NCBI GenBank assembly: GCA_041653595.1
Contig: JBAZFB010000006.1
Span: 1 to 64,000, forward strand
Source of the DNA: Candidatus Omnitrophota bacterium
GTDB taxonomy: Bacteria; Omnitrophota; Gorgyraeia; Pluralincolimonadales; Pluralincolimonadaceae
Direction of reading: 5' to 3'
Length of the DNA stretch: 64,000 bases
In this document: positions 33,604 through 42,616 of the stretch, piece by piece
Position numbering within the stretch: position 1 is the first letter of the stretch
How the letters are laid out: the number at the start of each line of letters is the position of its first letter
Translations under genes and position numbers: made by a program
Notes under the pieces: generated by a model
Seen by the model: the letters and a program-made list of their open reading frames with translations, nothing else
Told to the model about the DNA's origin: nothing
The model's database searches: none

Positions 33604-33647
33604 ATGGGACGTCCCCCGTCAGAAGCGGGCATTGGGGGACATCCTAT
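33604..33647. repeat. imperfect inverted repeat in the gap between the two EPS sub-operons
   Basis: ATGGGACGTCCCCC (33604-33617) pairs with GGGGGACATCCTAT (33634-33647) with one wobble and one mismatch around a 16-base loop. It follows the wzz-like stop on the minus strand, but no U tract follows. It contains ACGTCCCC, also seen in the 21-kb hairpin. It marks the change from GC-richer to AT-richer sequence. Confidence 0.45.
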
Positions 33648-33652
33648 GCGCT

Positions 33653-35233
33653 CTACACCCTCTCGTATATGGCCTTCGGAATGGCGAAGGTGCGGCTGCC
33701 CAAGATTGCTCCGAGGAAAACGACTTTCCTCTTAGAGATTGCTTCAAGCGCTTCGCTCCCTCGCAATGACTCTACGGCCTTCTGCGCGGCCTGGCGGCGG
33801 GTGCGGCCTTCCTCGACTATGAACACCACGCTGTCGACGTGCTGGCTTAATACGATGGCATCCTTCGCTTCCCTAAGGTTTGCGCAATCCACAAATACCA
33901 CCTCGTATTTTTCCTTGGCATGGTCTATGAGCACGCCCATTTTCTGGGATTCCAGCAGGGTGCCCGGGTTCATGTTTATTTTGCCGCTGGTCAGGACGGC
34001 GAGGTTTTCGGTAATGTTATTGACCGCCTCGTCAAATGAGACCTTTCCTTCGAGCACATCCACAAGGCCTTCTTTGTTGGCGATCTTAAAAGCTGTATGG
34101 ATGGCGGGTTTACGCAGATTGGCGTCAATGACAAGGACCTTCGGCCTGCATTTATTGGAGATGCTTTTCGCGATGTTCATTATGGCCATAGTGACCCCTT
34201 CTTTCGGATAAGCGGCGGCTATTATAACCGACTTTAACTTCCTGTCCTTCAATTCAAAGCAAAGTTGGTCCGATATATGCTCGTAATCGTTCGGCTTTGG
34301 TTTCTTCGGGATAGAGCCGAGGAAAGCCACATTCAACGTCCGCTCGATATCTTCCGGGCATTTGAATGTCTGGTCCATATAATCAAAACCAAACGCGAGC
34401 ATGACGCCGAGGAATATGCTCATAAAGAACGCTAGGATAAGCATAAGAACCTTTGGCAGGCCGGTCGGCTTTATCGGCGGTATCGCCTGCTCGATTACCT
34501 TTACGCTTGCCGGGCCGATAGCCTCGATGTTTGGCAGCGTCTGGCCGTTTAAGCTCTTCTCCATCTGCGCTATACTGTCTCTAAGCTGCATGACCGCTAG
34601 GTTCTTCTCTCCGTATTTCATCTGCATCTCAGCTAACTGCTGTTCGAGGTCGAATATGACATACGAGCGGCTAATGATATTGGCAATAGCCGCGGCGATG
34701 CCCGGGTCGAAATCCTGGTAGGATATCGTAAAGAGGTTTGTGTCGCGGATCGGCTCAACATTGACGTTTTCTTTTAGCTCCTCGATGGCAAGGCGGAATA
34801 GGATGCTTTGTTTCTGCTGTTCGGCCACCTTTGGGTCGGTGGTCTTCGCGGTTATCTCAGCGAGCTGCTTATTTAATAAGGCGACCTTCAAATCAATAAT
34901 GGCTTTGCATGGCGGGCTGGCAAATTTCTTTTCGAAATCGAGCGGCTTGAGGCCGATTGCTTTAAGCGTGCGCTCGAGAACAGGCATTGACTTGACTATC
35001 TCGCTCTGGGTAAGGGCAACCTGTATGTTCTGCATACCGATGAGCGGGATGTAATATGGCGACTCTACTCCCTTCTGCGCAGTTACGGACATCTTGACCG
35101 TCGCCTGATACGTCGGTGTCTTTATCCACAACCCAAGTGCCATGACAGCCGTAACAGTGATGATGGCCATGATAATGACCCATTTCTGCCTGAAGATAAC
35201 TTTCAGGTAATCTCTTAAAGTTAATTCGTCCAT
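33653..35233 (-). CDS. Wzz-type polysaccharide co-polymerase fused to a degenerate BY-kinase domain
   Basis: Inner-membrane chain-length regulator/co-polymerase. The 526-residue protein has Wzz helices at about 18-36 and 262-282 with a coiled periplasmic domain between, including the Pro-rich segment IPPIKPTGLP before the second helix. The C-terminal domain aligns with bacterial tyrosine autokinases (CpsD/Wzc) but its Walker A is AYPKEGVTMA (341-350) in place of GEGKS/T, so the lysine is lost; Walker A-prime is DANLRKP (370-376) with the second Asp changed to Asn; the Walker B-like VVFVD (445-449) keeps its Asp. There is no C-terminal Tyr cluster. It is therefore a predicted pseudokinase. It overlaps wza by one base. 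Confidence 0.88.
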   Translation of the reverse strand: MDELTLRDYLKVIFRQKWVIIMAIITVTAVMALGLWIKTPTYQATVKMSVTAQKGVESPYYIPLIGMQNIQVALTQSEIVKSMPVLERTLKAIGLKPLDFEKKFASPPCKAIIDLKVALLNKQLAEITAKTTDPKVAEQQKQSILFRLAIEELKENVNVEPIRDTNLFTISYQDFDPGIAAAIANIISRSYVIFDLEQQLAEMQMKYGEKNLAVMQLRDSIAQMEKSLNGQTLPNIEAIGPASVKVIEQAIPPIKPTGLPKVLMLILAFFMSIFLGVMLAFGFDYMDQTFKCPEDIERTLNVAFLGSIPKKPKPNDYEHISDQLCFELKDRKLKSVIIAAAYPKEGVTMAIMNIAKSISNKCRPKVLVIDANLRKPAIHTAFKIANKEGLVDVLEGKVSFDEAVNNITENLAVLTSGKINMNPGTLLESQKMGVLIDHAKEKYEVVFVDCANLREAKDAIVLSQHVDSVVFIVEEGRTRRQAAQKAVESLRGSEALEAISKRKVVFLGAILGSRTFAIPKAIYERV

Positions 35234-35946
35234 TAGAATACCCCCTCTTCGACCTGCACGATGTCGCCGGGTTCGAGGACGACGTCGTTAGCGAGGCCGT
35301 TCATTATGAGTTTCATGTTGACCTTTATCATATCGTAACCCGCGCCTTTGACTTTAGGACGAAGGACCTTTACGCGGCTTGAGGAGCCGTATCTGGTGAA
35401 GCCGCCGGCGCTTGAGATCGCCTTGAGGACCGTCATATTATCCTCGAGCAGGTATGTGCCGGGCTTTAAGACCTCGCCATAGACATAAAATTTTTTGCTT
35501 TGGGATTGCTTGAGCGCTACCGAAACGACCGGGTATTTCAGGTAGCCGTCGGCGAGGCGACTCTGTATCTCATCCTGGATTTCAGCCGGCGTCTTGCCTT
35601 TTACCTCCACCCTGCCGATATACGGGAACGTTATCGAGCCGTCCGGCGATACCGTTACCGTAAGCGCCATCTGCTCCGGCTGGAGGACGTTTATATCGAG
35701 GATGTCGTCAACGCCGACTTTGTATTCTTTGGGGCGTGCGGGCTGAGGCGTTACTGCCTCAGCGATGGGGGCAGAGTTAACAAGAGATGGACCTGTCCCC
35801 TCCTGTGCAACGGGGATAGTCCCGGCGCGTGGAGTCGCCGCCTGCGGGATGGCTGCCTTCGGCTGGGCGAAATCTGACCGTTTTATCGTTTCGTCAGCGA
35901 ATGCCACGCTTGCGATAAACAAAAACACGAGTATTGCGTACCTCAT
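35233..35946 (-). CDS. polysaccharide export protein (Wza-like, OPX family)
   Basis: Outer-membrane/periplasmic export channel. From the ATG at 35946 (ATGA overlap with the upstream stop; a GTG sits just before) the protein has 237 residues: a signal peptide (about 1-17, cut near AFADE) without a clear lipobox, a Pro/Ala-rich linker (about 25-72), a Poly_export domain beginning EYKVGVDDILDINVLQP and an SLBB-like domain KKFYVYGEVLKPGTYLL...GGFTRYGSSSRV. It lacks the long C-terminal helix region of E. coli Wza (379 aa), so it may work with the co-encoded beta-barrel protein as the pore. Confidence 0.9.
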   Translation of the reverse strand: MRYAILVFLFIASVAFADETIKRSDFAQPKAAIPQAATPRAGTIPVAQEGTGPSLVNSAPIAEAVTPQPARPKEYKVGVDDILDINVLQPEQMALTVTVSPDGSITFPYIGRVEVKGKTPAEIQDEIQSRLADGYLKYPVVSVALKQSQSKKFYVYGEVLKPGTYLLEDNMTVLKAISSAGGFTRYGSSSRVKVLRPKVKGAGYDMIKVNMKLIMNGLANDVVLEPGDIVQVEEGVF

Positions 35947-37307
35947 CACTTCGCTCCTTTCGCTAATAAGACTACGGGGATTGTTTTAAAAAATACTTTC
36001 AGGTCCAGCCAAATGGACCAGTTGTCGATGTATTGCAGGTCGAGTTTCATCCATTGGTTGAAATCTTTTATCTCGTTGCGGCCGCTCGTCTGCCAGAGAC
36101 AGGTAAGCCCGGGCCTCATGCTCAGGCGCCGCCTCTGCCAATTATCATATTTATCGACCTCGTTAGGGATAGGCGGCCTCGGGCCCACGACGCTCATATC
36201 TCCACTGAGGATATTCCACAATTGCGGCAACTCATCGAGACTGAACTTCCTGAGGAGCCGGCCAATCGCCGTAATACGAGGATCGTTTTGCATCTTGAAG
36301 ACCGGCCCACCCATCTCATTATATTTCTGCAGTTCCGCGAGTTTCTCTTCCGCGTCGCTGACCATCGTCCTGAATTTATAAAAAATAAATCTCCTGCCGT
36401 TCAGCCCGCAACGCTTCTGCTTAAAGAAGACCGGCCCCGAAGAAGTCGCTTTTATCGCGAGCGCGATTCCCAAGAATACCGGCAATAAAATTATAAGCGC
36501 CAAGCCCGAGACGACTATATCAAAGGCCCTTTTTACGAATAATTCTCCAGCCTTGTCAGGCGCGCTCTCGAACGTCAGCATCGGTATGCCGAAAAACTCG
36601 GTCTGCTTCGCTTTCGCGAGTTTCAATTCATACAGGTCGACGACTACGCTCGCGGGTATACCTTCTATCTCGCACATGCGTATGAGGTCCTCTATCTTCT
36701 CGAACCAGAGCCGCGGCACGACGAATACAACGTGATCTATGACGTTGCGGTGCAGGATGTTCGCCATGTCGCCGAACTCGTCCTCATCTATCATCCGAGT
36801 AATCTTAAAACCCCATTCGCCGTGCTGTCCGACAAGTTCGGCAAAATTCTTCGCCCTCCTGCCCGTCCCGACGATGAGGATGTTCCTAGTGTTGTATCCC
36901 TTGCTCCTAAGGAACCTGAAAAACATTACTATGACTACCTTCTCAGCCGCGAACAGGACGAGCGAAACGCCGATTATCAAAAATAAGAACGTCCTGCTTA
37001 CGTCGTGGAGCTTTACCACGTATACGACACTGCTGAACACCACGAAACCGAAGAACGCTGCCTCGAAAACTATCGAAATCACGTCGCCGATCGGCTTGGT
37101 CCGGAACGAATTATACATTCCGAGGAAATGCATAAGCCCCACCCATACCACGACAAAATACGGCAGGAGGCGAAGGTAATCCTCGAGCGGATATAGCTGT
37201 TTCATTTCATTACTCAAAAAATACGCAAGGATAAATGATGCGGCCGCCAGCACCAGGTCCGCGAAGATCATTAATTTCCTGAATATGTCCGCGTGTTGTT
37301 TAAGCAT
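35946..37307 (-). CDS. exopolysaccharide polyprenyl glycosylphosphotransferase
   Basis: Starts repeat-unit synthesis by adding a sugar-1-phosphate to undecaprenyl phosphate. The 453-residue protein has four N-terminal membrane helices, a Rossmann-like CoA_binding_3 domain (NILIVGTGRRAKNF), a reentrant helix (KRAFDIVVSGLALIILLP) and the catalytic block: FFKQKRCGLNGRRFIFYKFRTM, DPRITAIGRLLRKFSLDELPQLWNIL and SVVGPRPP, then RPGLTCLWQTSGR. The Asp-Glu catalytic dyad is in SLDELPQ. The sugar (glucose, galactose or another) is not readable. The start overlaps the beta-barrel stop by one base (TAATG). Confidence 0.94.
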   Translation of the reverse strand: MLKQHADIFRKLMIFADLVLAAASFILAYFLSNEMKQLYPLEDYLRLLPYFVVVWVGLMHFLGMYNSFRTKPIGDVISIVFEAAFFGFVVFSSVVYVVKLHDVSRTFLFLIIGVSLVLFAAEKVVIVMFFRFLRSKGYNTRNILIVGTGRRAKNFAELVGQHGEWGFKITRMIDEDEFGDMANILHRNVIDHVVFVVPRLWFEKIEDLIRMCEIEGIPASVVVDLYELKLAKAKQTEFFGIPMLTFESAPDKAGELFVKRAFDIVVSGLALIILLPVFLGIALAIKATSSGPVFFKQKRCGLNGRRFIFYKFRTMVSDAEEKLAELQKYNEMGGPVFKMQNDPRITAIGRLLRKFSLDELPQLWNILSGDMSVVGPRPPIPNEVDKYDNWQRRRLSMRPGLTCLWQTSGRNEIKDFNQWMKLDLQYIDNWSIWLDLKVFFKTIPVVLLAKGAK

Positions 37308-38431
37308 TAAAATTCAGCGGCCAGCCCGAGAGTGACACGATTTTTCAAATATCCGCCGAGCGGGACGGACGATGTCTCATGTGTGTATGAATAATCGGCG
37401 GTTGCCTTCCAATGGTCGTTGATGTCATAAGTCAATCCTGCGCTGGACCCGATGAGATGCGTCACGCTTGACGCCCCGATATATTCGCCGCGGCCGTAAA
37501 AAGCCGAAAGCGTCCCGCGCAATTTCTGGAAAATTTCGTGCGAGAGCGCGCCCGAAACCCGCCACTGATCGAAAAGGTCCTGCGAGTACGAAACCGTATC
37601 AAACCGTTTGCTGAAATAGAGCGACGCGCGTGTGCGCTCGCTGAAGTCGTCGGAAAGCGAGACTTGCACCATCGGCTTCGTATATCTCCTGCCGCTGAAA
37701 GAATTAATGAAATCCACTCCGCCCACACCGTCGAAATACAACTGTTTCGTGATGTATTTGCGCAGGCCGCCGCTCAGCGTATTGACCCTGGTGTTCGCAC
37801 CCGGGCTGAAGTCACGGGCAGTAAAATCATACGCCCCGATGAAAGTCAGGTCCGAGCCGACGATATATGCGCCTTCGACTCCGGCCGTATTTAAATATGA
37901 TTTCGGGATGTCGGTGCGCGAATATGTGTTGTATTCGTTCGAATACCGCAATGAAGCGCCGAAATGCTCCGAAATATCGCGCGCATAGCCGAGGTTCACG
38001 CGGTTCCTCGTCGAACTGTATCGCCCGCCCGTCCTCCCGAACACATCCTCGAAACTGCGCGGCTCTTCCGTGCGCGAAAACGAGTCGGAAACGCTTATCC
38101 TGTCGAACTTCGACAGCTCGGAGTTGACAGACGCGGTAAAATCGCCGCCGTTGTTGTTGAAACCGTGCTTGTTGGCGTAAAATTCGTGGTAATAGCGGCC
38201 GCTCGCCGTGAAAACCGTGGTCTTGTTGTCGTAAGAGGCGCTGAGGCCGACCCACGGCCTGGTGATATAATCTTTGATCTTGCCGACCTTTACGTAGGTG
38301 ACATTATCATCGTAGGTTTCGGAGACTCCACCCCTTAACATAACGTCAATATTACTAAGGCGGTATGCCCACGCATTGCCCGAAATCAGGCAAATAACCA
38401 TCATCACTGCGAAAACGGCACTCTTTTTCAT
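37307..38431 (-). CDS. outer-membrane beta-barrel protein of the EPS locus
   Basis: The 374-residue protein has a signal peptide (about 1-22, cut near NAWAYR) and then alternating amphipathic strands rich in Tyr, Ser, Asn and Arg, ending in ...VTLGLAAEF with the C-terminal Phe required for barrel assembly. It matches the BBP2-like outer-membrane proteins that open many EPS loci with exosortase. It may be the export pore that partners the short Wza-like protein. First gene of the EPS operon; no Shine-Dalgarno is seen, and the -10 box ends six bases before the ATG. Confidence 0.82.
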   Translation of the reverse strand: MKKSAVFAVMMVICLISGNAWAYRLSNIDVMLRGGVSETYDDNVTYVKVGKIKDYITRPWVGLSASYDNKTTVFTASGRYYHEFYANKHGFNNNGGDFTASVNSELSKFDRISVSDSFSRTEEPRSFEDVFGRTGGRYSSTRNRVNLGYARDISEHFGASLRYSNEYNTYSRTDIPKSYLNTAGVEGAYIVGSDLTFIGAYDFTARDFSPGANTRVNTLSGGLRKYITKQLYFDGVGGVDFINSFSGRRYTKPMVQVSLSDDFSERTRASLYFSKRFDTVSYSQDLFDQWRVSGALSHEIFQKLRGTLSAFYGRGEYIGASSVTHLIGSSAGLTYDINDHWKATADYSYTHETSSVPLGGYLKNRVTLGLAAEF

Positions 38432-38437
38432 AGGTAG

Positions 38438-38465
38438 TTTATAAATTATCTATAAAGGCAAGCAA
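38438..38465 (-). promoter_or_regulatory. promoter of the EPS operon
   Basis: On the minus strand TTGCTT (38460-38465) and TATAAA (38438-38443) have a 16-base spacer. CTACCT separates the -10 from the ATG at 38431, so the transcript should start at the start codon, as for pgaA and exosortase. Confidence 0.65.
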
Positions 38466-38479
38466 GGAAATAGTTTACA

Positions 38480-39682
38480 CTAGCGGCGGGGGTTAGTCAA
38501 GCGGTAAAAAACGAACGTGGCGAAGAGGCAGAGCGCGCCGCCGAGCATCAGGGCGTCCGGAGCGCCCATTTTACTGGCGAGGGCGCCGGCAAGCAGGCTT
38601 CCGATGGGCGCCATGCCCATAAAAGCCATGGTGTAGAAGCTCATTACGCGGCCGCGCTTGTCATCGTCTACGATGGTCTGGATGATAGTGTTGCTTGAGG
38701 CGGTCGTCGCGAGGAATCCGAAGCCGGTCACGACAAGCAAAATTATCGAAACCCATAAAACGCGCGAGAGAGCGAATAAGATCACGCCGCCCGCGAATAT
38801 CGCGGCGGCAATAGGTATTCCCCTTTCAAGGGTCGGCGGTGTTTTGCGCGACGCGAGATAAAGTGTCGCGATGAGCGCCCCGACGCCGATGGCGGCCATC
38901 AGCACGCCGAGCGTAAGCGGCCCGCCGCGGTGGATATCCGCGGCGAAAACCGGCATCAGCACGACATACGACATGCCGAGCATGCTGATCACGCTTAACA
39001 GGAATAATATCATCCTGATAGGCCTCGAGCCGAACGCGTAAATCACGCCCTCTTTGATCTCATCCAGGACGCGCGTCTCCTTCCCCTTCTCTTCCTTCGG
39101 CGTCAATCTCATCATCAAAAGGCTCGCGATGACGGCAAGGAAAGTTATCGCGTTGATAAGGAAACATACCCCTTCCCCGACCAGCGCGACGAGGATCCCC
39201 GCGACCGTCGGCCCGATGAGCCGTGCCCCATTAAATATGGCAGAGTTAAGGGCAATGGCGTTGCCGAGCATATCTTTCCGCTCGACCATGTCTATTAAAA
39301 ATGACTGGCGCGTCGGGATATCGACCGCGTTGATGCAGCCGAGGAACAGGCCTAAAACGATTATCTGCCAGACCTGGATATGTCCTGCAAGCGTAAGCGC
39401 CGCGAGGATAAGCGCCTGTATCATCGCCAGTACCTGGGTCACGATAACTATCCGGTGGCGGTTATACCTGTCGGCGAAAACGCCGGCGAACGGGCTTAAA
39501 ATAAATGTGGGGATCTGCGAGGAGAAAGCGACGATACCGAGGAGCAATGCCGAGCCGGTCATCCGGTAAACGAGCCAGCTCATCGCTATCGACTGCATCC
39601 ATGTGCCGATGAGTGAGACGCTCTGCCCGATGAAAAAGAGGCGGAAGTTCCTGTATCTCAGCGAGCGGAATATACTATTCAT
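38480..39682 (-). CDS. MFS transporter, EntS-like exporter family
   Basis: The 400-residue protein has 12 predicted membrane helices and the MFS motif A-like loop GVFADRYNRHRIV (about 64-76) after helix 2. The N-terminal SLRYRNFRLFFIGQSVSLIGTWMQSIAMSWLVY is characteristic of the MFS_3/EntS group (Pfam transmembrane secretion effector). It overlaps macB by eight bases and is the last gene of the abrB-like/tolC/macAB operon, so it adds a second, proton-driven efflux route. Substrate unknown. Confidence 0.87.
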   Translation of the reverse strand: MNSIFRSLRYRNFRLFFIGQSVSLIGTWMQSIAMSWLVYRMTGSALLLGIVAFSSQIPTFILSPFAGVFADRYNRHRIVIVTQVLAMIQALILAALTLAGHIQVWQIIVLGLFLGCINAVDIPTRQSFLIDMVERKDMLGNAIALNSAIFNGARLIGPTVAGILVALVGEGVCFLINAITFLAVIASLLMMRLTPKEEKGKETRVLDEIKEGVIYAFGSRPIRMILFLLSVISMLGMSYVVLMPVFAADIHRGGPLTLGVLMAAIGVGALIATLYLASRKTPPTLERGIPIAAAIFAGGVILFALSRVLWVSIILLVVTGFGFLATTASSNTIIQTIVDDDKRGRVMSFYTMAFMGMAPIGSLLAGALASKMGAPDALMLGGALCLFATFVFYRLTNPRR

Positions 39683-41642
39683 ACCTTAAAGCTTCGATGG
39701 GATTCAGTTGGGCGGCCTGGTGCGCGGGCCAGCTGCCGAAGACAATGCCTACGAGCAAAGAGAAACCCGTCGCCAAAATTATCGAGAACGCGGAAAGTTT
39801 CACCGCCCACCCGGCTATCATCGCTATCAAACTCGATATGCCCGCGCCGAGCGCGATGCCGCAGACGCCGCCGATAAACGATATCAGCGCGGCTTCGATC
39901 AAAAACTGGATCATGATGTCCGTATTGCGCGCGCCTATCGCTTTGCGCAGCCCTATCTCGCGCGTGCGCTCTGTCACCGATACGAGCATGATATTCATGA
40001 TGCCGATGCCGCCGACGAGCAAAGATATCGCCGCGATCGAGCCCAATAATAACGCCATAGTCCTGGTCGTCGTCTCGAGCATCTGTTTGATCTCAGCCAT
40101 GTTCCTTATCTGGAATGTGTCCTCGTTATCCTTGCTGAGGCGGTGCTGTTTTATGATTAGTTTGGTTATCGCGTCCTGCGTCTCCTCTATCAGGTCCGGC
40201 GATTTTACCTCGACAAATATCGCGTCGATATAATCCTTGCCGAAGACGCGGTACATCGCGGTCGTGACCGGGATGATCACGATGTCGTCCTGGTCGTGCC
40301 AGCCGCTGGCCCCTTTCGTCGGGAGGACGCCTACCACCTTGAAATTTATGAGGTTTATTTTTATCGTCTTTCCGACGGGATTCGAGTCGCCGAAAAGTTC
40401 GCGCGCGACCGTAAAGCCGATCACCGCGACTTTATCGCGCAATTTCACTTCCTCTTCGGTGAAGAACCTGCCGACGACCGGGACCGAGTTTCGCACCTCG
40501 GCGTAACCCGGGCCGTCGCCTTCTACCGTCGTGCTCCAGTTCTTGTTCCCGTAGACGATCTGGCCCCTGCCCTGGACGTTAGCATATATCCGGCTTATCT
40601 CCTCGCTCATTTTTGATATCGCGGCCACGTCCTGGAAAGTAAACCTGGTTACCGTGCCTGTGCCCATCGCCACGCCGTGGACCTTCGCCGAGCCGGGCAT
40701 GACCACCAGGAGGTTCGAGCCCAGCGACGACAATTGTTTGGATATCGTCTCCTGCGCCCCCTGGCCCAGCGCGAGCATCGCGATCACCGCCGCGACGCCT
40801 ATCAGTATGCCGAGCACCGACAAAAATGTGCGCATCTTGTGCGACCACATCGCGCTGGCCGCCTGGCGGATGTAATCGATGAACTCGGCCTGGCGCGAGA
40901 ATTTCTGCTCTTTAGAGAACGCCTCCCTTATTTTTTCCGCCTCCGGTGAGGGCGCGCATTTATCCTTATTTTCGCAATTGGGCTCGTCCGAGATTATCTC
41001 GCCGTCCCGCATTTTTATTATGCGCTTCGCGTGGACCGCGATCTCATTCTCGTGCGTTACGATGATGAGCGTCTTGCCTTTTTCATTTAATTGCTTCAAT
41101 ACCGCGAGGATCTCTTCCTTGCTTTTTGAGTCGAGGTTGCCGGTCGGCTCGTCGGCCAAAATTATCAGCGGGTCATTTACCAGCGAACGGGCTATCGCGA
41201 CTCGCTGCTGCTGGCCGCCCGAGAGTTCGTTCGGCTCATGCGTCATACGGTCGCCGAGGCCGACTTCCTGCATCCTCTTGCGCGCGAGTTCTTTCAGGTG
41301 GCGCTTGCCCGCGTAAATAAGCGGCAGTTCGGCGTTCTCGAGCGCGGTCATCCTCGGCAAAAGGAAAAACTGCTGGAATACAAAACCTACAAGCCGGTTT
41401 CGCGTAGCGGCGAGTTCATCGTCGGAGAGTTTCGTGACGTCTTTGCCGTCGAGTAGATATGAGCCGGAATCCGGCCTGTCCAAAAGGCCCAACAGGTGCA
41501 TCAGCGTAGACTTGCCCGAGCCCGACGCGCCCATGATGGCGACAAATTCTCCCGCCTCTATCTTCAGGGATACATTATTGAGCGCGTGCACCTCGGCCGC
41601 GCCCATGGAATACGACTTTTTTAAATTTTTTATTTCTATCAT
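39675..41642 (-). CDS. macB: MacB-type ABC transporter (fused ATPase and permease)
   Basis: Inner-membrane component of a MacAB-TolC tripartite exporter. The N-terminal ATPase (about 1-230) has Walker A GASGSGKST (38-46), Q-loop FQQFFLL, signature LSGGQQQR and Walker B LIILADEPTGNLD. A Cys/Glu-rich linker (NCENKDKCAPSPE) precedes the permease: one helix near 275-295, a large periplasmic MacB_PCD domain (about 300-500) and three C-terminal helices (FtsX). Length 655 matches MacB. It overlaps macA by four bases. Such systems export macrolides, peptides, haem or toxins; the substrate here is not known. Confidence 0.93.
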   Translation of the reverse strand: MIEIKNLKKSYSMGAAEVHALNNVSLKIEAGEFVAIMGASGSGKSTLMHLLGLLDRPDSGSYLLDGKDVTKLSDDELAATRNRLVGFVFQQFFLLPRMTALENAELPLIYAGKRHLKELARKRMQEVGLGDRMTHEPNELSGGQQQRVAIARSLVNDPLIILADEPTGNLDSKSKEEILAVLKQLNEKGKTLIIVTHENEIAVHAKRIIKMRDGEIISDEPNCENKDKCAPSPEAEKIREAFSKEQKFSRQAEFIDYIRQAASAMWSHKMRTFLSVLGILIGVAAVIAMLALGQGAQETISKQLSSLGSNLLVVMPGSAKVHGVAMGTGTVTRFTFQDVAAISKMSEEISRIYANVQGRGQIVYGNKNWSTTVEGDGPGYAEVRNSVPVVGRFFTEEEVKLRDKVAVIGFTVARELFGDSNPVGKTIKINLINFKVVGVLPTKGASGWHDQDDIVIIPVTTAMYRVFGKDYIDAIFVEVKSPDLIEETQDAITKLIIKQHRLSKDNEDTFQIRNMAEIKQMLETTTRTMALLLGSIAAISLLVGGIGIMNIMLVSVTERTREIGLRKAIGARNTDIMIQFLIEAALISFIGGVCGIALGAGISSLIAMIAGWAVKLSAFSIILATGFSLLVGIVFGSWPAHQAAQLNPIEALRYE

Positions 41643-42616
41643 TTTTTGTTGGAACTCTTGCTCCTTGACGGCATGAACGGGTTTGTCGCGGTGTCGGCGG
41701 TGGGAAGCGCGTATTTCTGCGCCTTAACGACTATCTTCTCGGCCGCGGTGATACCCGATAATATCTCGGTGTTGAGGTCGTCGGAGATCCCGGTCGTGAC
41801 GGCCTGCCTTACCGGCTCCTTCTCCGGGCCCCGGCTCAACAGGACATAACTTCCCTCTTTATCCTTATGCACCGCCTCGTTCGGCAGGAGCAGGGCGTCT
41901 TCTTTCTTCTGTTCCAGGAAATCTATGTTCGCGTTCATTCCCGAACGGAAGAAGGCAGGGACGCTCTCCGGGACCAGGTCGACATTATATATCGTGACAT
42001 TATTTACCGTCTGGGACTCGTAATATATATGCCCCACCGTAGTATTGACTTTCGATTCGGGGAACGCGTCTAGGCTCACGGTCGCGGGCTGGCCGAGCTT
42101 TATCTTGCCGATATCGGTCTCGTCGACCTGCGCCCTGACTATCAGGCGGTCCGACAGGACCAGCACGGCGTCGGCGGTTGTCAGTGTCTGCCCCGGCTGG
42201 ACCGTCGCGACGATGATCTCGCCGTCGATAGGCGCCAATAACGGTATGGCTTTATAAGCGTCTTCCCAATATTTCAGTTCGGCTTCCCCCTTGCCTCTCG
42301 CCGCGTCCAATACCGCCGCCCTCTCGGTCGAGCTCATCCACGCCAGCGTCTGGCCGGTTTTTACCATATCGCCTTCGCGCACCAATATCTTCTCGACGCG
42401 GACGGCCACCGGCGGCTTAAGCCCAAGGCGGTTCTGCGGGAGGACCGTGCCTGTGGTCGATATAAAACTCTGGATCGGGCCTATTGCGGCCGTTATCTCG
42501 CTGGTCGTCTCCTTGACCGCTGAGCCGCCCTTCGACTTCATAAAGAAGAACGCCGCGATACCGATAACGATAATTATGACGAGGAACACCTTCCATTTTT
42601 TATTCGATGCTTTCAA
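41639..42616 (-). CDS. macA: MacA-like periplasmic adaptor (HlyD/RND membrane fusion protein)
   Basis: Links MacB to the TolC channel. The 325-residue protein has an N-terminal anchor (about 9-24), a lipoyl/barrel-sandwich domain split around a very short hairpin, with VAVRVEKILVREGDMVKTGQTLAWM and APIDGEIIVATVQPGQTL, then a beta-barrel domain (VRAQVDETDIGKIKLGQ). The alpha-helical hairpin is only about 40 residues, shorter than in E. coli MacA (371 aa). The start is TTG at 42616, supported by AAAGGAG six bases upstream, and overlaps the tolC end by 17 bases. Confidence 0.9.
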   Translation of the reverse strand: MKASNKKWKVFLVIIIVIGIAAFFFMKSKGGSAVKETTSEITAAIGPIQSFISTTGTVLPQNRLGLKPPVAVRVEKILVREGDMVKTGQTLAWMSSTERAAVLDAARGKGEAELKYWEDAYKAIPLLAPIDGEIIVATVQPGQTLTTADAVLVLSDRLIVRAQVDETDIGKIKLGQPATVSLDAFPESKVNTTVGHIYYESQTVNNVTIYNVDLVPESVPAFFRSGMNANIDFLEQKKEDALLLPNEAVHKDKEGSYVLLSRGPEKEPVRQAVTTGISDDLNTEILSGITAAEKIVVKAQKYALPTADTATNPFMPSRSKSSNKK

